From Edaphochlamys debaryana (taxonomy: Eukaryota > Chlorophyta > Chlorophyceae > Chlamydomonadales): a stretch of 64,000 nucleotides of DNA. Location of the stretch: the NCBI GenBank assembly GCA_016858145.1, contig JAEHOE010000006.1:1240001-1304000 (forward strand), given 5' to 3'. Position 1 is the stretch's first letter; each line of letters begins with the position of its first letter. Made by a program: the position numbers and the translations under genes. Positions 35,009-46,800 of the stretch are shown piece after piece. A model generated the notes under the pieces. That model was not told the origin of the DNA, made no database searches, and worked only from the letters and a program-made list of their open reading frames with translations.

Positions 35009-35539
35009 TTATAGCAGGTCTCTCAGTGAGCAGAAACGTATGCGAGCGTGGAGGGCACTTCTGAGCGCGAGATGGCGCGTGGGATGCTGCCTACAGCAGA
35101 CGTGTGGCAAGAGAACGCCGTCAAGCTATAGTAGCAAGAAGCGTCTCACTTGAAAGCTTGGTCGTGGCCGTGGATCGCGCCGAATGCCTGCATTCGGCAG
35201 GTGGGGTTTGGGCCCCTGACACGCCTGGGCCCCAGACTCCCCGACTCCCCCCGCCGAGCCCCAGTCGGGCGGGAACCCCGGCGCTTTGCACTACGTTTAT
35301 CTACCCCCCGGCCCATCCAGGACCGGATACTGAGCACTGCCCTGTGCCCCGATGCGTCACTCCCACGCCGACCCTCTCGATGCGCCTACCATCGTCCACG
35401 CTTACCGCGCTCCATGCTCAGTGCCGGTACTACTGCCGCTTGTGTGCTGCATGCGGAGTTTGGCCGCCCCCCTGACACCTACCTGAGTACCTGGGCCCCC
35501 GGTCTCGGGCAACGTGGGAAGGTGGGATTGTGCAAGCAA

Positions 35540-36332
35540 GCCTGCAGACCCGTGCAGACTCGCTCAAGCGCCGCGCCCCGCCCGGCGACGCGGCCGGGCC
35601 CAGCGCCGCGCCGCAGCCAGTCTCGCCGCCCGGCACGGCGCAGCACCATCTGGACGCAGCGCGCCACATTCACACGGAGGCGCCGGACGCGCCGGAGGAC
35701 GGCCGGCGCCGCTCCAAGGGTGCGAAGGCCACCGAGGCGCGGCCGAGGCGGCCTCACGGAGTGGTGGCACGCCCGGCTGGGCGCCGGCCACTCCTTCAGC
35801 GCGGACGTGGCGTGGCTGGCTGCCACGACCGCGCTGAAGGCCGCCAAGGCTCGCTGCGTGCACTTCCGCTATGTGCCGGTGGCGGTCGACCGCAGCGGGG
35901 CCGTGGCCTCTCCGGCGGGGCCGGCGCCCGAGCACTGCTCTCTGTGTTAGGCACCGCAGCCGGTCAAGAACGCCCGCGCCCGCGCCCGCGGAGGCGGCGA
36001 CTGCGGCTGCGGCCGGGCTGCCGGGCTGGCCGCTGCTGGCCTGCACAAGCACGTGCTGCAGGTGCGCGCGGGGCTGCTATTGCGCTCACTTCGCTCGCGA
36101 CGCAGCGTCTCGACCTGCCTACTACCTCCCTGTCTGCAACGTGCAGCTGTGGTTGGCGGTCCGGCCGCCCTGCTGCCTCTTCCTTGAGCCGGACGCCCAG
36201 CGCCTCTCTGAGCGGCAGGCGCTGCGCAGCTGGGGCCGCTGCGACGGCTGCACGCGCGGCAAGCGGCTGGAGGCGGACGAGGAAGAGGAGGAGGAGGAGG
36301 GAACGGACAGCAGCGGTTCGGGGGCGGAGTGA
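35540..36332 (+). pseudogene. Doubtful or decayed gene, function unknown
   Basis: Three protein-like blocks lie in different frames. 35550-35740 reads LKRRAPPGDAAGPSAAP and further polar residues. 35745-35940 reads GLTEWWHARLGAGHSFSADV and AWLAATTALKAAKARCVHFR. 36147-36332 reads LWLAVRPPCCLFLEPDAQRL, WGRCDGCTRGKRLEADEEEE and stops. A splice pair CTGCAG/GTGCGC at 36061 and GTGCAG at 36146 joins HKHVLQ to LWLAV in phase. The first two blocks overlap directly with no room for an intron, so a frameshift seems to separate them. I recognise no family. It could be a pseudogene, a transposon-derived fragment, or a real gene with unusual splicing. Confidence 0.3.
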
Positions 36333-36476
36333 GGCTGTTGGTTTGTTGCTGCCCGCTTGCTGACTGCACGTGTTGGATCCTCAGAGGCCACCCTATTGCC
36401 AGACCCACCCTCTCAGCTGATATGGGTTGCCTCAAATCTTTGGATGAGAATCTCGGGGGGAGTGACTTTGCATTAT

Positions 36477-37163
36477 TGAAGGCCAGCAGGGAGTCTTGCT
36501 GAAGAGCTAATAATGGCGCCGCGTGCAGCCGAAGATATTGACTGATCCAGAAAGGCACGCTCTCAGGCAGAACCAGTACAGACATTACATGGGCGCCCAT
36601 GAATCCGTGCTCAGTGCAGCACAGTGTCCATTATCTTGACCACCCACTCTTGCCGCTTGATCCCATGCCATCTCCGCCGTCCAGCTTCGGTAGCTGGTGG
36701 AATCGGATGATTAAGCGAATAACCCTTCACGACCCTTCATCTACGCATGTCTTTCCGATAGTTCAATCCGATTAGGTCGTCCCAAGATACAGAGTTAGGA
36801 GTCAAGGTGTGAAGGGGCAAGCCCCTCAGGCTCGTAGCAGTCATAGTCCCTAACGGGCCGCGTGACAGACATAGTTGTCTGCGGAGTCCGGCCCCCGGCC
36901 TCCAAGTGGCACACATGATGGCGCTTTGAAGGATCCGGCTGGATGGTAGTGGCTTAGCCGCTCTTGAGCTGGCGGGCCTCCTGGCAGATAGAGCAGACCG
37001 GGCAGAAGAAGGCCAGCATGCAGTCATTGCAGTCCGACCCGGCGATGCCGTACTTCCGGCGGATGGCGCCGCGGACCTTCATGTGGTACAGGCAGCAGCT
37101 GCGGGACAGGGAGGAAGGGCGGTCAGGCCGGCGTCTTGGAGGGGGGCTGTGCAACCTTGACTT
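36477..37163. repeat. Tandem duplication, copy A (687 bases)
   Basis: Nearly identical to 37164-37860 in direct orientation. Copy B differs mainly by a ten-base insertion near 37523. The unit spans the last PLAC8 exon, its intron edge and the 3' flank with the TGTAA word. Confidence 0.95.
36954..37098 (-). pseudogene. Orphan duplicate of the last PLAC8 exon
   Basis: Same 145-base exon as 37795-37651, with acceptor CAG and stop TAA intact, encoding KVRGAIRRKYGIAGSDCNDC and the rest of the domain end. No upstream PLAC8 exons accompany it, so it cannot encode the domain alone. It could be used as an alternative last exon of the upstream gene, giving the same protein with a different 3' end. Confidence 0.8.
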
Positions 37164-37860
37164 TGAAGGCCAGCAGGGAGTCTTGCTGAAGAGCTAATAA
37201 TGGCGCCGCGTGCAGCCGAAGATATTGACTGATCCAGAAAGGCACGCTCTCAGGCAGAACCAGTACAGACATTACATGGGCGCCCATGAATCCGTGCTCA
37301 GTGCAGCACAGTGTCCATTATCTTGACCACCCACTCTTGCCGCTTGATCCCATGCCATCTCCGCCGTCCAGCTTCGGTAGCTGGTGGAATCGGATGATTA
37401 AGCGAATAACCCTTCACGACCCTTCATCTACGCATGTCTTTCCGATAGTTCAATCCGATTAGGTCGTCCCAAGATACAGAGTTAGGAGTCAAGGTGTGAA
37501 GGGGCAAGCCCCTCAGGCTCGTCATATTATGTAGCAGTCATAGTCCCTAACGGGCCGCGTGACAGACATAGTTGTCTGCGGAGTCCGGCCCCCGGCCTCC
37601 AAGTGGCACACATGATGGCGCTTTGAAGGATCCGGCTGGATGGTAGTGGCTTAGCCGCTCTTGAGCTGGCGGGCCTCCTGGCAGATAGAGCAGACCGGGC
37701 AGAAGAAGGCCAGCATGCAGTCATTGCAGTCCGACCCGGCGATGCCGTACTTCCGGCGGATGGCGCCGCGGACCTTCATGTGGTACAGGCAGCAGCTGCG
37801 GGACAGGGAGGAAGGGCGGTCAGGCCGGCGTCTTGGAGGGGGGCTGTGCAACCTTGACTT
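37164..37860. repeat. Tandem duplication, copy B (697 bases)
   Basis: Second unit directly abutting copy A, carrying ten extra bases (TCATATTATG-type) near 37523. It is continuous with the upstream exons of the PLAC8 gene, so this copy is taken as the functional 3' end. Confidence 0.95.
37272..37276 (-). terminator. TGTAA polyadenylation word of PLAC8 gene
   Basis: TGTAA on the minus strand, 375 bases past the PLAC8 stop at 37651. The same word is repeated in copy A at 36585-36589. Confidence 0.45.
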
Positions 37861-38475
37861 TGCAACCCAGGGGACCAAGGGGCAGACGGAGATCGGAGGT
37901 ATGCCCCAGTCCAACAAACTTGGTGCGAAGCCCCAATTCACCATCCCAGGGCGTAGAGCAGGTCGTAGCAGCAGCACGCGCCCACGCAAGATCCTCCGCA
38001 GTACACCTCCTGTAGAGAAACGTAGAGGACAGAGTTAGCTTGGCCAGAACTGGTTGACCGGGCGGGCCTTGGGCATTGAAGGGACGCGGCATTGTCGAAA
38101 GTAACGTCGCCCGCACACAACGATCTCCGCTCAACCTCTGGCTCCCCGGTGTACACGGAAAGGATTGGAGCCGTGTGCTATGGTGGTTACCGAGTGGGCC
38201 GCGTGGTTTCGACTGCTACCTCCCTAACTCACGTCTCCACCGAGCTTGGCCACGTTGCTGCCGAACGAGCAGCACGGACAGAAGTAGGTGTACAGGCAGG
38301 AGCCTGGCGTTGGAAGGGGCGGGGCCGCGTGGCAAAGTTCGCGTCAGCGCCGTGTGTGCAAGGGCGCTCGACCGTGCAGCGCGAGCGCAGCCACAAAGCA
38401 GCTGGCTGCATTACTATGCTCACCGCAGTCGCTGAAGCAACCGCACAGGCCGGAAGACCAAGCCTTGTCGCCCAT
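37651..38475 (-). CDS. PLAC8 (cysteine-rich, PCR/FWL-type) protein
   Basis: Exons 38475-38424, 38303-38233, 38009-37942 and 37795-37651 close to 111 residues, the usual size. Domain order: WSSGLCGCFSDCG, SCLYTYFCPCCSFGSNVAKL, VYCGGSCVGACCCYDLLYAL, KVRGAIRRKYGIAGSDCNDC, LAFFCPVCSICQEARQLK. These are the PLAC8 cysteine blocks, including the CCxxC-type cores and the two hydrophobic stretches. Family members are plasma-membrane proteins linked to heavy-metal or calcium efflux and cell-size control in plants; the exact role here is unknown. The ATG at 38475 has a strong context (GACCATGGGC). The frame stays open upstream to 38553 without an ATG, and a CAG acceptor near 38528 leaves room for a further 5' exon. 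Its last exon is duplicated downstream. Confidence 0.9.
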
Positions 38476-38553
38476 GGTCTTAAAGTTGAAGACGCGAGCC
38501 CGCGGCTTGCTGTCGTTGACTGACGGAGGCGGAGGCAGGTATGTGTATGGCAC

Positions 38554-40851
38554 GTGAGGTGAGGGCTAGCTTGTTCTGGCAAGCCGCGTGAAGGAGGCTC
38601 TATTTGAGTCCTTCCGACGAGACTTTGAGTGCCGTACGGTGCCGGGCCTTGGAGACGAAAGTGCCCGCCCAGGCCCGCCCGGTCCGGCCCGGCCCGGGCC
38701 AATGGCGCCAACGTAGGGATCCTGTGTGCAGAACTCTGTGCCGCGTGCTGTAGCGTGGAAGGCGACCGGACGCCAACCGAGTGTCGGACAATACTGTCGC
38801 GCCGGGCCATCGGCGCCTAGGACCTCATACCAGCAGTGCTGAGGCTATCAGAGTCGCATAGCAAGGATGCAGTGCCTGCCTGTCGGACGAGCGTCGTCCT
38901 CATCAACTTGTCGCGATCGGACGGCGAACGGCACCAGGAGCATAGGAAGGCGGGACGCTCAAGGGGGCCAGGCATACCGGCATCGTGCCCGCGGCGCCTC
39001 CCCCAGCGGCGCGGGGGCCGCTCGGCACCCTGCAGCCCGCAAGCGGACGGGATGGCATTTCGGCCATCTCCACCACCTTCACTTGCCCACCCTGCCTTCG
39101 TGGGGTTGAGGGCAAACGCCGTCATCCTAGCCAAGCCCCACCGGCGCATTCGCACACATGTGCGAAGCCGTCAGGCCCGCACGTACCCACTGGGAAGTCT
39201 TCAGGCCCAGCCCAGGCCCGCCGCCACCCCAGGCCCAATTCACCAGGAATTCACAACCAGAGTAGTGCGCATCGCTGGACAGGCCGGCACATGTGAATCA
39301 CGCAGGGGCCTGGCGGGAAGCGTGGCGAGGCGGTGGCGTGGCGCCACGGTGGTGTCTTTCTTCCTGCTGCCGAGCGCCAGGCGCAGCCACGGCGACCCGC
39401 GAGGCCGCGACCAGCCCGCAACCCTCCGCAGGTAGAGTCGTCATCGTGTCGCCATGTCCCGGAAAGCTGTGCTGGCCTGGTCCCGCTGCCGGCAATGCTG
39501 CGATGGGTTACAGCAACGTGCAGCTAGCCGGTGGGTGGAGGAGCAGGGGACTCATGCGAAAGGAAGGGGCCTTCGTGTCCGCAGCCCCCACCGCATGGAG
39601 GCTATGCCTTCCGGCCCCCAGGCTGCACAGGTGGGTCAACGTGCTCTAGCGGGACTGGCGGCCGCCTGCACGCACAACACCGGGGGCCTCGACGCCAGGA
39701 GCCAGGGAAGTACCGTTTGCGCACGCGGCTGCCCCTAGGTTAGCCCCTGCCTCGGCGATGCGCATTGCTGGCACCCCGCCTTCTTCTCTCGCGTTGCGGC
39801 AGCGGCTACATCGACGCGTTCAGCTGCATCCCCCGTCGTCGTGCGGACTACGCTGCACGGCCCCTGCGAGCACAGAACCCCCAGGCTGCTGAGTCATTTC
39901 CCCGGCTGCTGAGTCTGGACTGGACACTGGCGACGCAGGGGTGGAAGCAGGGGTTGCCATATCTTTGCATGCTTGCTTGCCACATGCGGTCCGCCAGGGA
40001 CAGACCGCCCGCAGACGTCTCTCGTACTCCCTCTCGGGCGCAACTGATCACGACCCGATCCCTCTCATCCAGAGCCGCCAGACTCAGGCCAGACCGTGCG
40101 CCCGATCTGCACTCTCCAACCGGCTGTCACCTACGCGGAAACTCTCAGCTCTTGCGCCAAGTATCGCAAGCCCTGCGTGTCTGATTATACTGCCTCGCGG
40201 TCAACACCACCTGTGCCCCCGGCCAACGAGACAACTTCTGACGACAATTCAGCTCTTTCTGCCCGGATAGTCCAGCTCAACATAGCCACCTCTGCTGATC
40301 GGATAGCCTGTGTTCTACCCGCCGCCAGCCAGCCTCGTTCAACTCACTGACCAACCAGCGCGCCAAGTCTTCCAGTAGGGCCATGGCCCGAGCATGTAAG
40401 ATGCGAAGACAAGACCCTCAACAGTGCAGCGCCTGGCTTCTCCCCTGTCGTATCGCCCCGTTTACAACTCTCGGGTCAACTATCTAATGAAGAGGCGCCG
40501 GAAAGGCTGGGGAACCGCCTGGAAACGGCGGACAGCGGGCACACGACAGCCCTCCCCAGACCTTGTCCCTGCAGCGCCACCCATCTAGCCGCAGACCATC
40601 CGACTAATGTACTAAATCCTGTGTGTGCGCCGCTGCGCTCCCGATACGTGTACGGGATCCGGCCTCCATACTTTTGCACGTTCCTGCCGCCCCACCCACC
40701 TACCACGTGCACCCACCTCCCTCATCCGGGGCGCACCGCGGCGCCTGCATCTCCGTCTGCCGCCCCACCCCGCTGGGCTCCCGCGCTTGCGCTCCGCCGC
40801 TCCGCCAGTGCCGCCTCCTGCTCCCACTCCTGCTCCCGCTCCAGCCGCCGC
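38554..40851. other. Intergenic region between PLAC8 and SMP-C2 genes
   Basis: No supported gene. Many short frames on both strands lack motifs, ATGs or splice continuity. It should hold the PLAC8 promoter and the SMP-C2 gene's 3' untranslated region. Confidence 0.45.
40462..40466 (-). terminator. TGTAA polyadenylation word of SMP-C2 gene
   Basis: TGTAA on the minus strand, 386 bases beyond the stop at 40852. Confidence 0.4.
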
Positions 40852-43800
40852 TCACAGCAGGCCGCCGTCCCGAGTGGCCTGCTCCAGTGCCGCCAGGGCC
40901 GCCTGCATGGTCAGCACCGTCAGCTCGGGAGCCACGGCCTGCGGGGGCAAGGGGGGGGCGGGGGTGTTTGAAGCTGATAAGCGGTCGAGCGGCGGGGGCG
41001 GGGACGGGGATGATTTTCGTACGAATTGGCGGGGCCGGGGATGCGAGGTGGGGGATGGTCAGGCAAGCTGTCCTTCGCCGCACAGAGGAGGGGCATAGGG
41101 GCAAGCAGGACAGTCAGGGGCATGCTTGGGGCAAGGGCGCGGCATGTGGGTCGGGGGGCAGGGCATATGGGTCGGTTAAACAGGCGCGAGGAGGAGGCGC
41201 CTCAGGTGAGGCATGCTTTGGCCACGAGTGCGGGACGAGGGTCGGGGTACGTGAGCATATGGGTCGGGGCTTAGGGTATGTGGGTCGGGCTTCGCGGCAT
41301 GTGGGTCAGGAGATCATCGCACGAGGACCAATCCCAGAACTCCAGCCCCGCCAAATCCAACTTCGGGCGGCAATCACTGGTGCCGTCGACAGACAGCAAG
41401 CCACCCCCGCACAGCCCGGCTCCCCCACCTGCATGTGCTCCAGCTGCTCCAGGCGCCACGCCACCACCGCCAGCAGCCCCACCGCCACGGACAGCAGGAA
41501 TGCGGCCAGCATGAGCCACCTGGAGAGGGTTTGGGCAGCGGTGTTGGTGGTGGTCAGGCGCTCGGCTACCCCCGCGCGGCAGCGCTACGAAACCCTTGAG
41601 GGAGCGGTGTGGCCTACTACCATCGATTACCCGCCCCTGGCTGCACAGTGCCCGAGGACTCGACTCCTCCGCACCCACACTGTGAACCTGGCTCTCGCTC
41701 GCCTGCTGCCAGCGCCCCCCCACGTCCTTCCCGTCCCTCCCGCCCCGACCCACTTGCGGTCGTTCCGCTCCACGGCCTTCATCCACAGGTTGGACACGTG
41801 GTCGGTGCGCTCGCGCCAGTTGTCCTCCTGCATAGGGGGGAGGTGTCCAGGGAGGGTGGAAGGGGACGAAGACCTCTGCATTGTGCGGTGGCAACAGCTT
41901 GCACGACCTCCCCCAGCCTCTCCAACCTCCTCACCGCCCCAGCCCCGCAGCCCACCCCACCCTACCCCTACCCCAGCCCCACCTTGAGCCGGGCCACCTC
42001 CGCCGCGATCTCCTCCAGCGGCAGGTCGGGGGGGATGTAGATGGCCTCCACGGGCTTGGCCAGGGACCCCGCGTCCGCCTCCGACTCGTCCTCAGTGGGG
42101 ATGTCCTCGGGCCCCGACACGCCCTGCCGCGCCAGCTCGCGAGCGCGCGCCTTGGCCCGCGCCTCCTTGCTGTCGCGGTCCTTGCCGCCGCCCTCGCCGC
42201 CGTCGCCCCAGAACTGCCACCAGGGCTTGTCCTGTCCGCCGGATGCGGCCTTGGCGGCCGCAGCGTCCGCCTTGGCCTTGGCCTCTCGCTCCTTGGCCTC
42301 CCGCTTCTCCCGCTCCCGCGCTTCCCGCTTCTCCTTCTCGCGCGCTTCGCGGTCGCGGCGCTCGGCCTCCTGCTCGGGCGTCTCCTTGCCGTCGCCCCAA
42401 AACTGCCACCACGGCTTCTCCCCGCCAGGCGGCGCGGCGGCGCCGTCGGCGGACGCCGCTTGCTGCTGCTGCTGCGCTTGCTGCTGGGCTTGGGAGCGCT
42501 TGGGGTCCTCCTCCTCGCCGGAGGAGTGGAGGCCGCCACCGTCGCCGCCGTACCGCGGCAGCAGGGCCGCGAGGGATGCGAACCAGTTGCCCTCCTCCTT
42601 CTTCTCGGCCGGCGCCTGGGCCGCGGCCTTGGGCCGCGGCGGCAGGACCGGGCCGTGGGAGGAGGCGGCGGAGGACGCGGATGGCGACGGACCTCCCGGG
42701 GGGCCGTGCGCGGCCCCGTCGCCGGGGTGTGCGTGTGAGGGGGGTACGAGGTGGGAGGGGTGGTCGGGGCCGACCTCCACCACATCCGCCAGCTGTTGGT
42801 GGAGGAGCCGCAGCTGGGAGGAGGGGGGCGGCGGGACCATGGCGGAGGGGGGCAGGCTGGGCTGGAGCTGCAGCGGCGCGAGGGCGGGGGCCTTGGGCCG
42901 GGCGGGGGCCGTCGCAGCGGCGGCGGCGGCCGTTGTCGAGGAAGACGAAGCGTCGCCCGGCGGGGACTCGAGCGTTGGTGGCCGGGCCGCGTCGCCGCTG
43001 TGGTCCCCGGACTGGGCGGAGGTGGTGGTGTCCGCGGGGCCTGCGGGACCGGAGCCGTTGGCTGGCGGCAGCGGCGGCCGGCCGTCGCCGCCCGCAGCGG
43101 CGCCGCTGGCCCCGTTGCCCGAGTAATGGATCTGGCCGTTACCGCCGCCGCCGCCACCCGGCGCCGCCAGCACCTCCTCCGTCGCGGGTCGCTCCAGGAG
43201 CACGGTGCCGGCGCCGCTAGCGCTGCGCGCCGCCGCCAGCGCCCGCGCACGCGCCTCCACGGTCATCGTCCCGCGGCCCCTGCCGCCGCCAGCCGCCGAC
43301 CCGCCGTCGTCGTCGCCGCCGCCGCCACGCTCGTCGTCGCCGTCGTAGCCCTCCGCCGCGGCCGCCGCTGCCGCCTCCGTCAGCGCCTTCAGGTCCCGCT
43401 GTAGCGACCCCGCCGCCGCGGCGGCGGCCTGCAGCCTGGCGGCGGCGGCAGCGCCGCCGTCGCCGTTGTCGCCGACGATGCTCGTCTTGGCGCCGTCGCC
43501 GGCGGCGAGGATCGCCGCCGCCAGGCGCTCGCGCGCGGCCCGGTTCGCCTCGTCGGCCCCAACCTTCTTGGCGGCGGCGGCCTTGGCGGCAGCCTCCGCC
43601 GCCGCTGCCTCCACGACCGCCTCCGCCGCGACGGCGCTGGCCGAGAGCGGCGGCGGCGGCGGCAGCGCCATGGGGTCGAGCGGCTTGGCCTCCGCACCCT
43701 TGCCGGCCCCCGCCGCGTCCTGCCCGCCGCCACCCGTCATCAACGACGCGCCCTTGACCGCGCCAGCGGCGGCAGCCGCCGCCGCCTCCTGCGCGGCACG

Positions 43801-46800
43801 CGCCGCACGCGCGGCGGCGCGCGCCGCTGCCGCCTTAGTCATCGCGATGGCGCTGACGGCGGCGGAGGCGGCGACGGCGGCGCGCGAGGACGCGGCGGCG
43901 GCGGAGCGGATGTCTGTGATGGGCGCCTGCTGGGAGGCCTGCTTGGAGTAGTTCTCGGCCTCGCGGTAGCCGCTGTCGTGCTCGTCCTCATCGAAAGGCT
44001 GCGGGGGGGGGAGGGGGGCATGGGACGGTCGGGGGTACAGGCGTAAGGAAGCATGCGGTGGGGGGTGCTGGCGGGAGGTGGGAGCCAGGGGGGTTGCGTG
44101 CTAGGCACCTGGGGCGCTTGCTTTCCCATGCATGTCCTCTTACGGCACACCTGCGGGCCCCAGCAACGAACCCCTGGACGCTGAGCAAGCTTTCCCTGAA
44201 GGCTGCACCCCGTTTGCCCTATCCCCTGGACCCCGGTCCCCACCTTGTACACCACCTCCAGCAGTACCTCCCCCGTGGGTACGTCGCTGGCCGTGATGCC
44301 GTACGAGGAGGCCAGCGGCTGCAGGGGCACCCACATGATCGCCTTGCCGCCGTCCTGGGGGGGGGCGGTTGGGGGGGGGTGGAGGGTGGAGGGTGGGGCT
44401 CGGGGAAACGTGAGTCGCTCGCCCCGGCCCCGCCCCCGCATGGACACACCCACAACTCAGCACAGGGCGTAGGCGAACGCACTACCCGCCAAGCCCCTGC
44501 CGGGCGGCGCAACCCTGCACTCTGCTCCCACCCCTCACCCTCCCTCCCTCCCTCCCTGGCCCCCCCCCGCTCACCGCCCCGTGGCCCGCCTTGATGAGGT
44601 CCGCCATCTTGAGCGAGGCCTTGCCCACCTCCGTGCGCCCCGTGAGGTGCGAGTCCTTGACCAGCATCTCCAGAGTCTGGGATTGGAGGGTGGGGTGGGG
44701 GCCGGGGGTATGGGCGCAGAGTCATATCGAAGTTGGCCCCCCTGCCCCGCTCCCTCTTCCCTGCTCCTTCGTCCGGTCAGGCCAGGTCCATCCCATCTCC
44801 CTAGCCCCCCCCCGGTCAACCGGTGAGGCGAAGCAGCCCCAGCCACCAAGCTCCCACCTCCCCTCCCACTCCCCCTCTGTCCCCCTCCCCTCCCCCATCC
44901 CCCCCACCTGGTTGTCCGGGTCCTCCACCAGGAACTGGAACTCCTGGTTCCACACGGGCGCGCGGTGGCGGCCGGGGTGCGAGGTGTCGCCCTCGCGCCG
45001 GCTCTGCACCGCCTGCTCGCCCAGCACCAGGCGGCAGTAGGGGTTGGACTGGCCCGGGAAGCCCCACACGGGCAGGTTGCGCGCCTCCACCAGGGTCACG
45101 GTCAGCTCGCCCTGCGGTGCGGGTTGCGAGGCGGCGGGAGCAGAGGAGGGCGCGTTGACGTGAGGGGTTTACGGGGAAGGTCGCGCTGACAGAGGTCAGG
45201 TGCGAGGCGAGGGACAGAAGGAGCGTGGCCGTGGCGCTGCCTGCCTCCAACCCCCGCCTGAACCCCCCCTCCCCACCAACGTTGCCCTCCTCAACGGCCC
45301 ACCTTGAAGGCCTCGGGCAGCGTGATGCCGCCCGCGGGCGTCTGAGGGCCCAGCGGCAGGGCCGCCAGCAGCGCAGCCTCCACCGCATCCGCCTGCGGTG
45401 TTGGTGTGGTCCGGGCACGGAGTGTCAAGCTGAGTTGCGGTTCAGCAACGCCCCACTTTCCGCCCCCGCCCCGCCCTCCACCACCTCGCATCCGCCTCTG
45501 CCCCGCCCGCCCCCACCCCACCCGTCCCGTCCCCCTTTCCCCGCCCCTCCCCCCCTCGGGCTCGCTGGCTGCCGCTCTATCTCTTCCTTCGCTCTCCAAT
45601 GCTCCGAAAATCATCCCCTCCCCCCCCCCCCACCTGCAGCACGGCGCTGGCCACCGCCCGCATGATGGTGTCCCGCCCCACGGCCGCCTCGGCGATGGTG
45701 GTGACCGAGGGCGGGATGGCGATCTCCAGGCGCTGCGGCAGCACCAGCAGCCCCGGCAGGTCCACGGTCAGCAGCTTGCGGAGGTAGTTCTGGACCACGG
45801 GCACCCGCATCAGCCGCACGCGGTTGTAGGGGGACAGCTGGACCTGGGGGTTTGTGTGGGGCACGGGGGAAGGGGGGAGGGGAGGAGGGTTGGTGGGGCC
45901 TGGCAGCATGGCAGCGCGGGGTGCCTAGCGCTGAGGAGTAAGGCGGCTAGCTGGCCCCTGGGGCAGTCCCTGAACGGCTGTGTGGGCCGGGGATCCCAGG
46001 CGCCCAGAGGGTGAGGCCAGGGGGTGAGGCCAGGGCCCAGCGCTGTGGCCAGCCCTGTGGCGGTCCGGGTGCAAGCGCACCACTCCTGCGCTGACCAACC
46101 CCCGCCACAGCCCGCCCGAGGCCTTGCACCCCGGGCCGGGGGCTGAGGGTCCGGCCCGCACCTTGAGGTTTGGCGGCCCCACGAACGCGAAGCTGATGGT
46201 CCCGATCCAGGGGCACACGGGCGCCAGGCGCAGCTTGAGCCACAGGCGGCACTCCAGATCCAGATCCGACACGAGCACGGGCACCTGGGGGCCGGAGGGA
46301 GAGAAGGGAGAAAGATGGAGAGGATGGGGGAGTCCGTCAGAACCACGTCGCCTTGTCCCACCCGGCTCCCTGACCGCAGCTGCGTGGAGTCTCGCCCAAG
46401 TGGGCTGGGCTCCCAACATGCCACACCCTCACGTCAATCCGGCCCCCCTTCCGTCTGCCCCCCGCCCACCTTGAACCGCCAGCGCCCCTCCCCCAGCTCC
46501 AGCATCAGCAGCATGCGCGCCCCGCCCGTGTACCGCACGTCCACCACCCCGTTGAGGTCCGAGTCCTGGGGGAGGAGGGGGGGGCACACGGGGAGGCGCG
46601 GGCGGCCGAGTCAGTAACAGACGGCGGTTGCTGGCAGCCGCCCTCCCGGGAGACGCAATTCACAAGCGGGCTGCCTACAGCGGGACTGGTGTACACCCAT
46701 GCGGCCGATAACCGACGCTGGGCACCGACTGCAGCAGCCGCGGCCGCAGCTCGCCCCGTGTACCCCCGACGCACGCCGTCTCCGGCCCTGGCCAATCGCC

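Noticed and set aside
36954..37098. Duplicate PLAC8 exon as a separate gene
   Set aside because: Encodes only the last 48 codons and lacks upstream exons and a start.
40623..41987. Plus-strand frame of 454 codons opposite the SMP-C2 gene
   Set aside because: Shadow of the minus-strand coding exons and C-tract introns; Pro/Ala/Arg composition typical of antisense GC-rich DNA.
41931..43250. Minus-strand frame of 439 codons within the large SMP-C2 exon
   Set aside because: Off-frame Arg/Pro-rich shadow of the true frame, which carries the charged helix and WWQFWGDG motifs.
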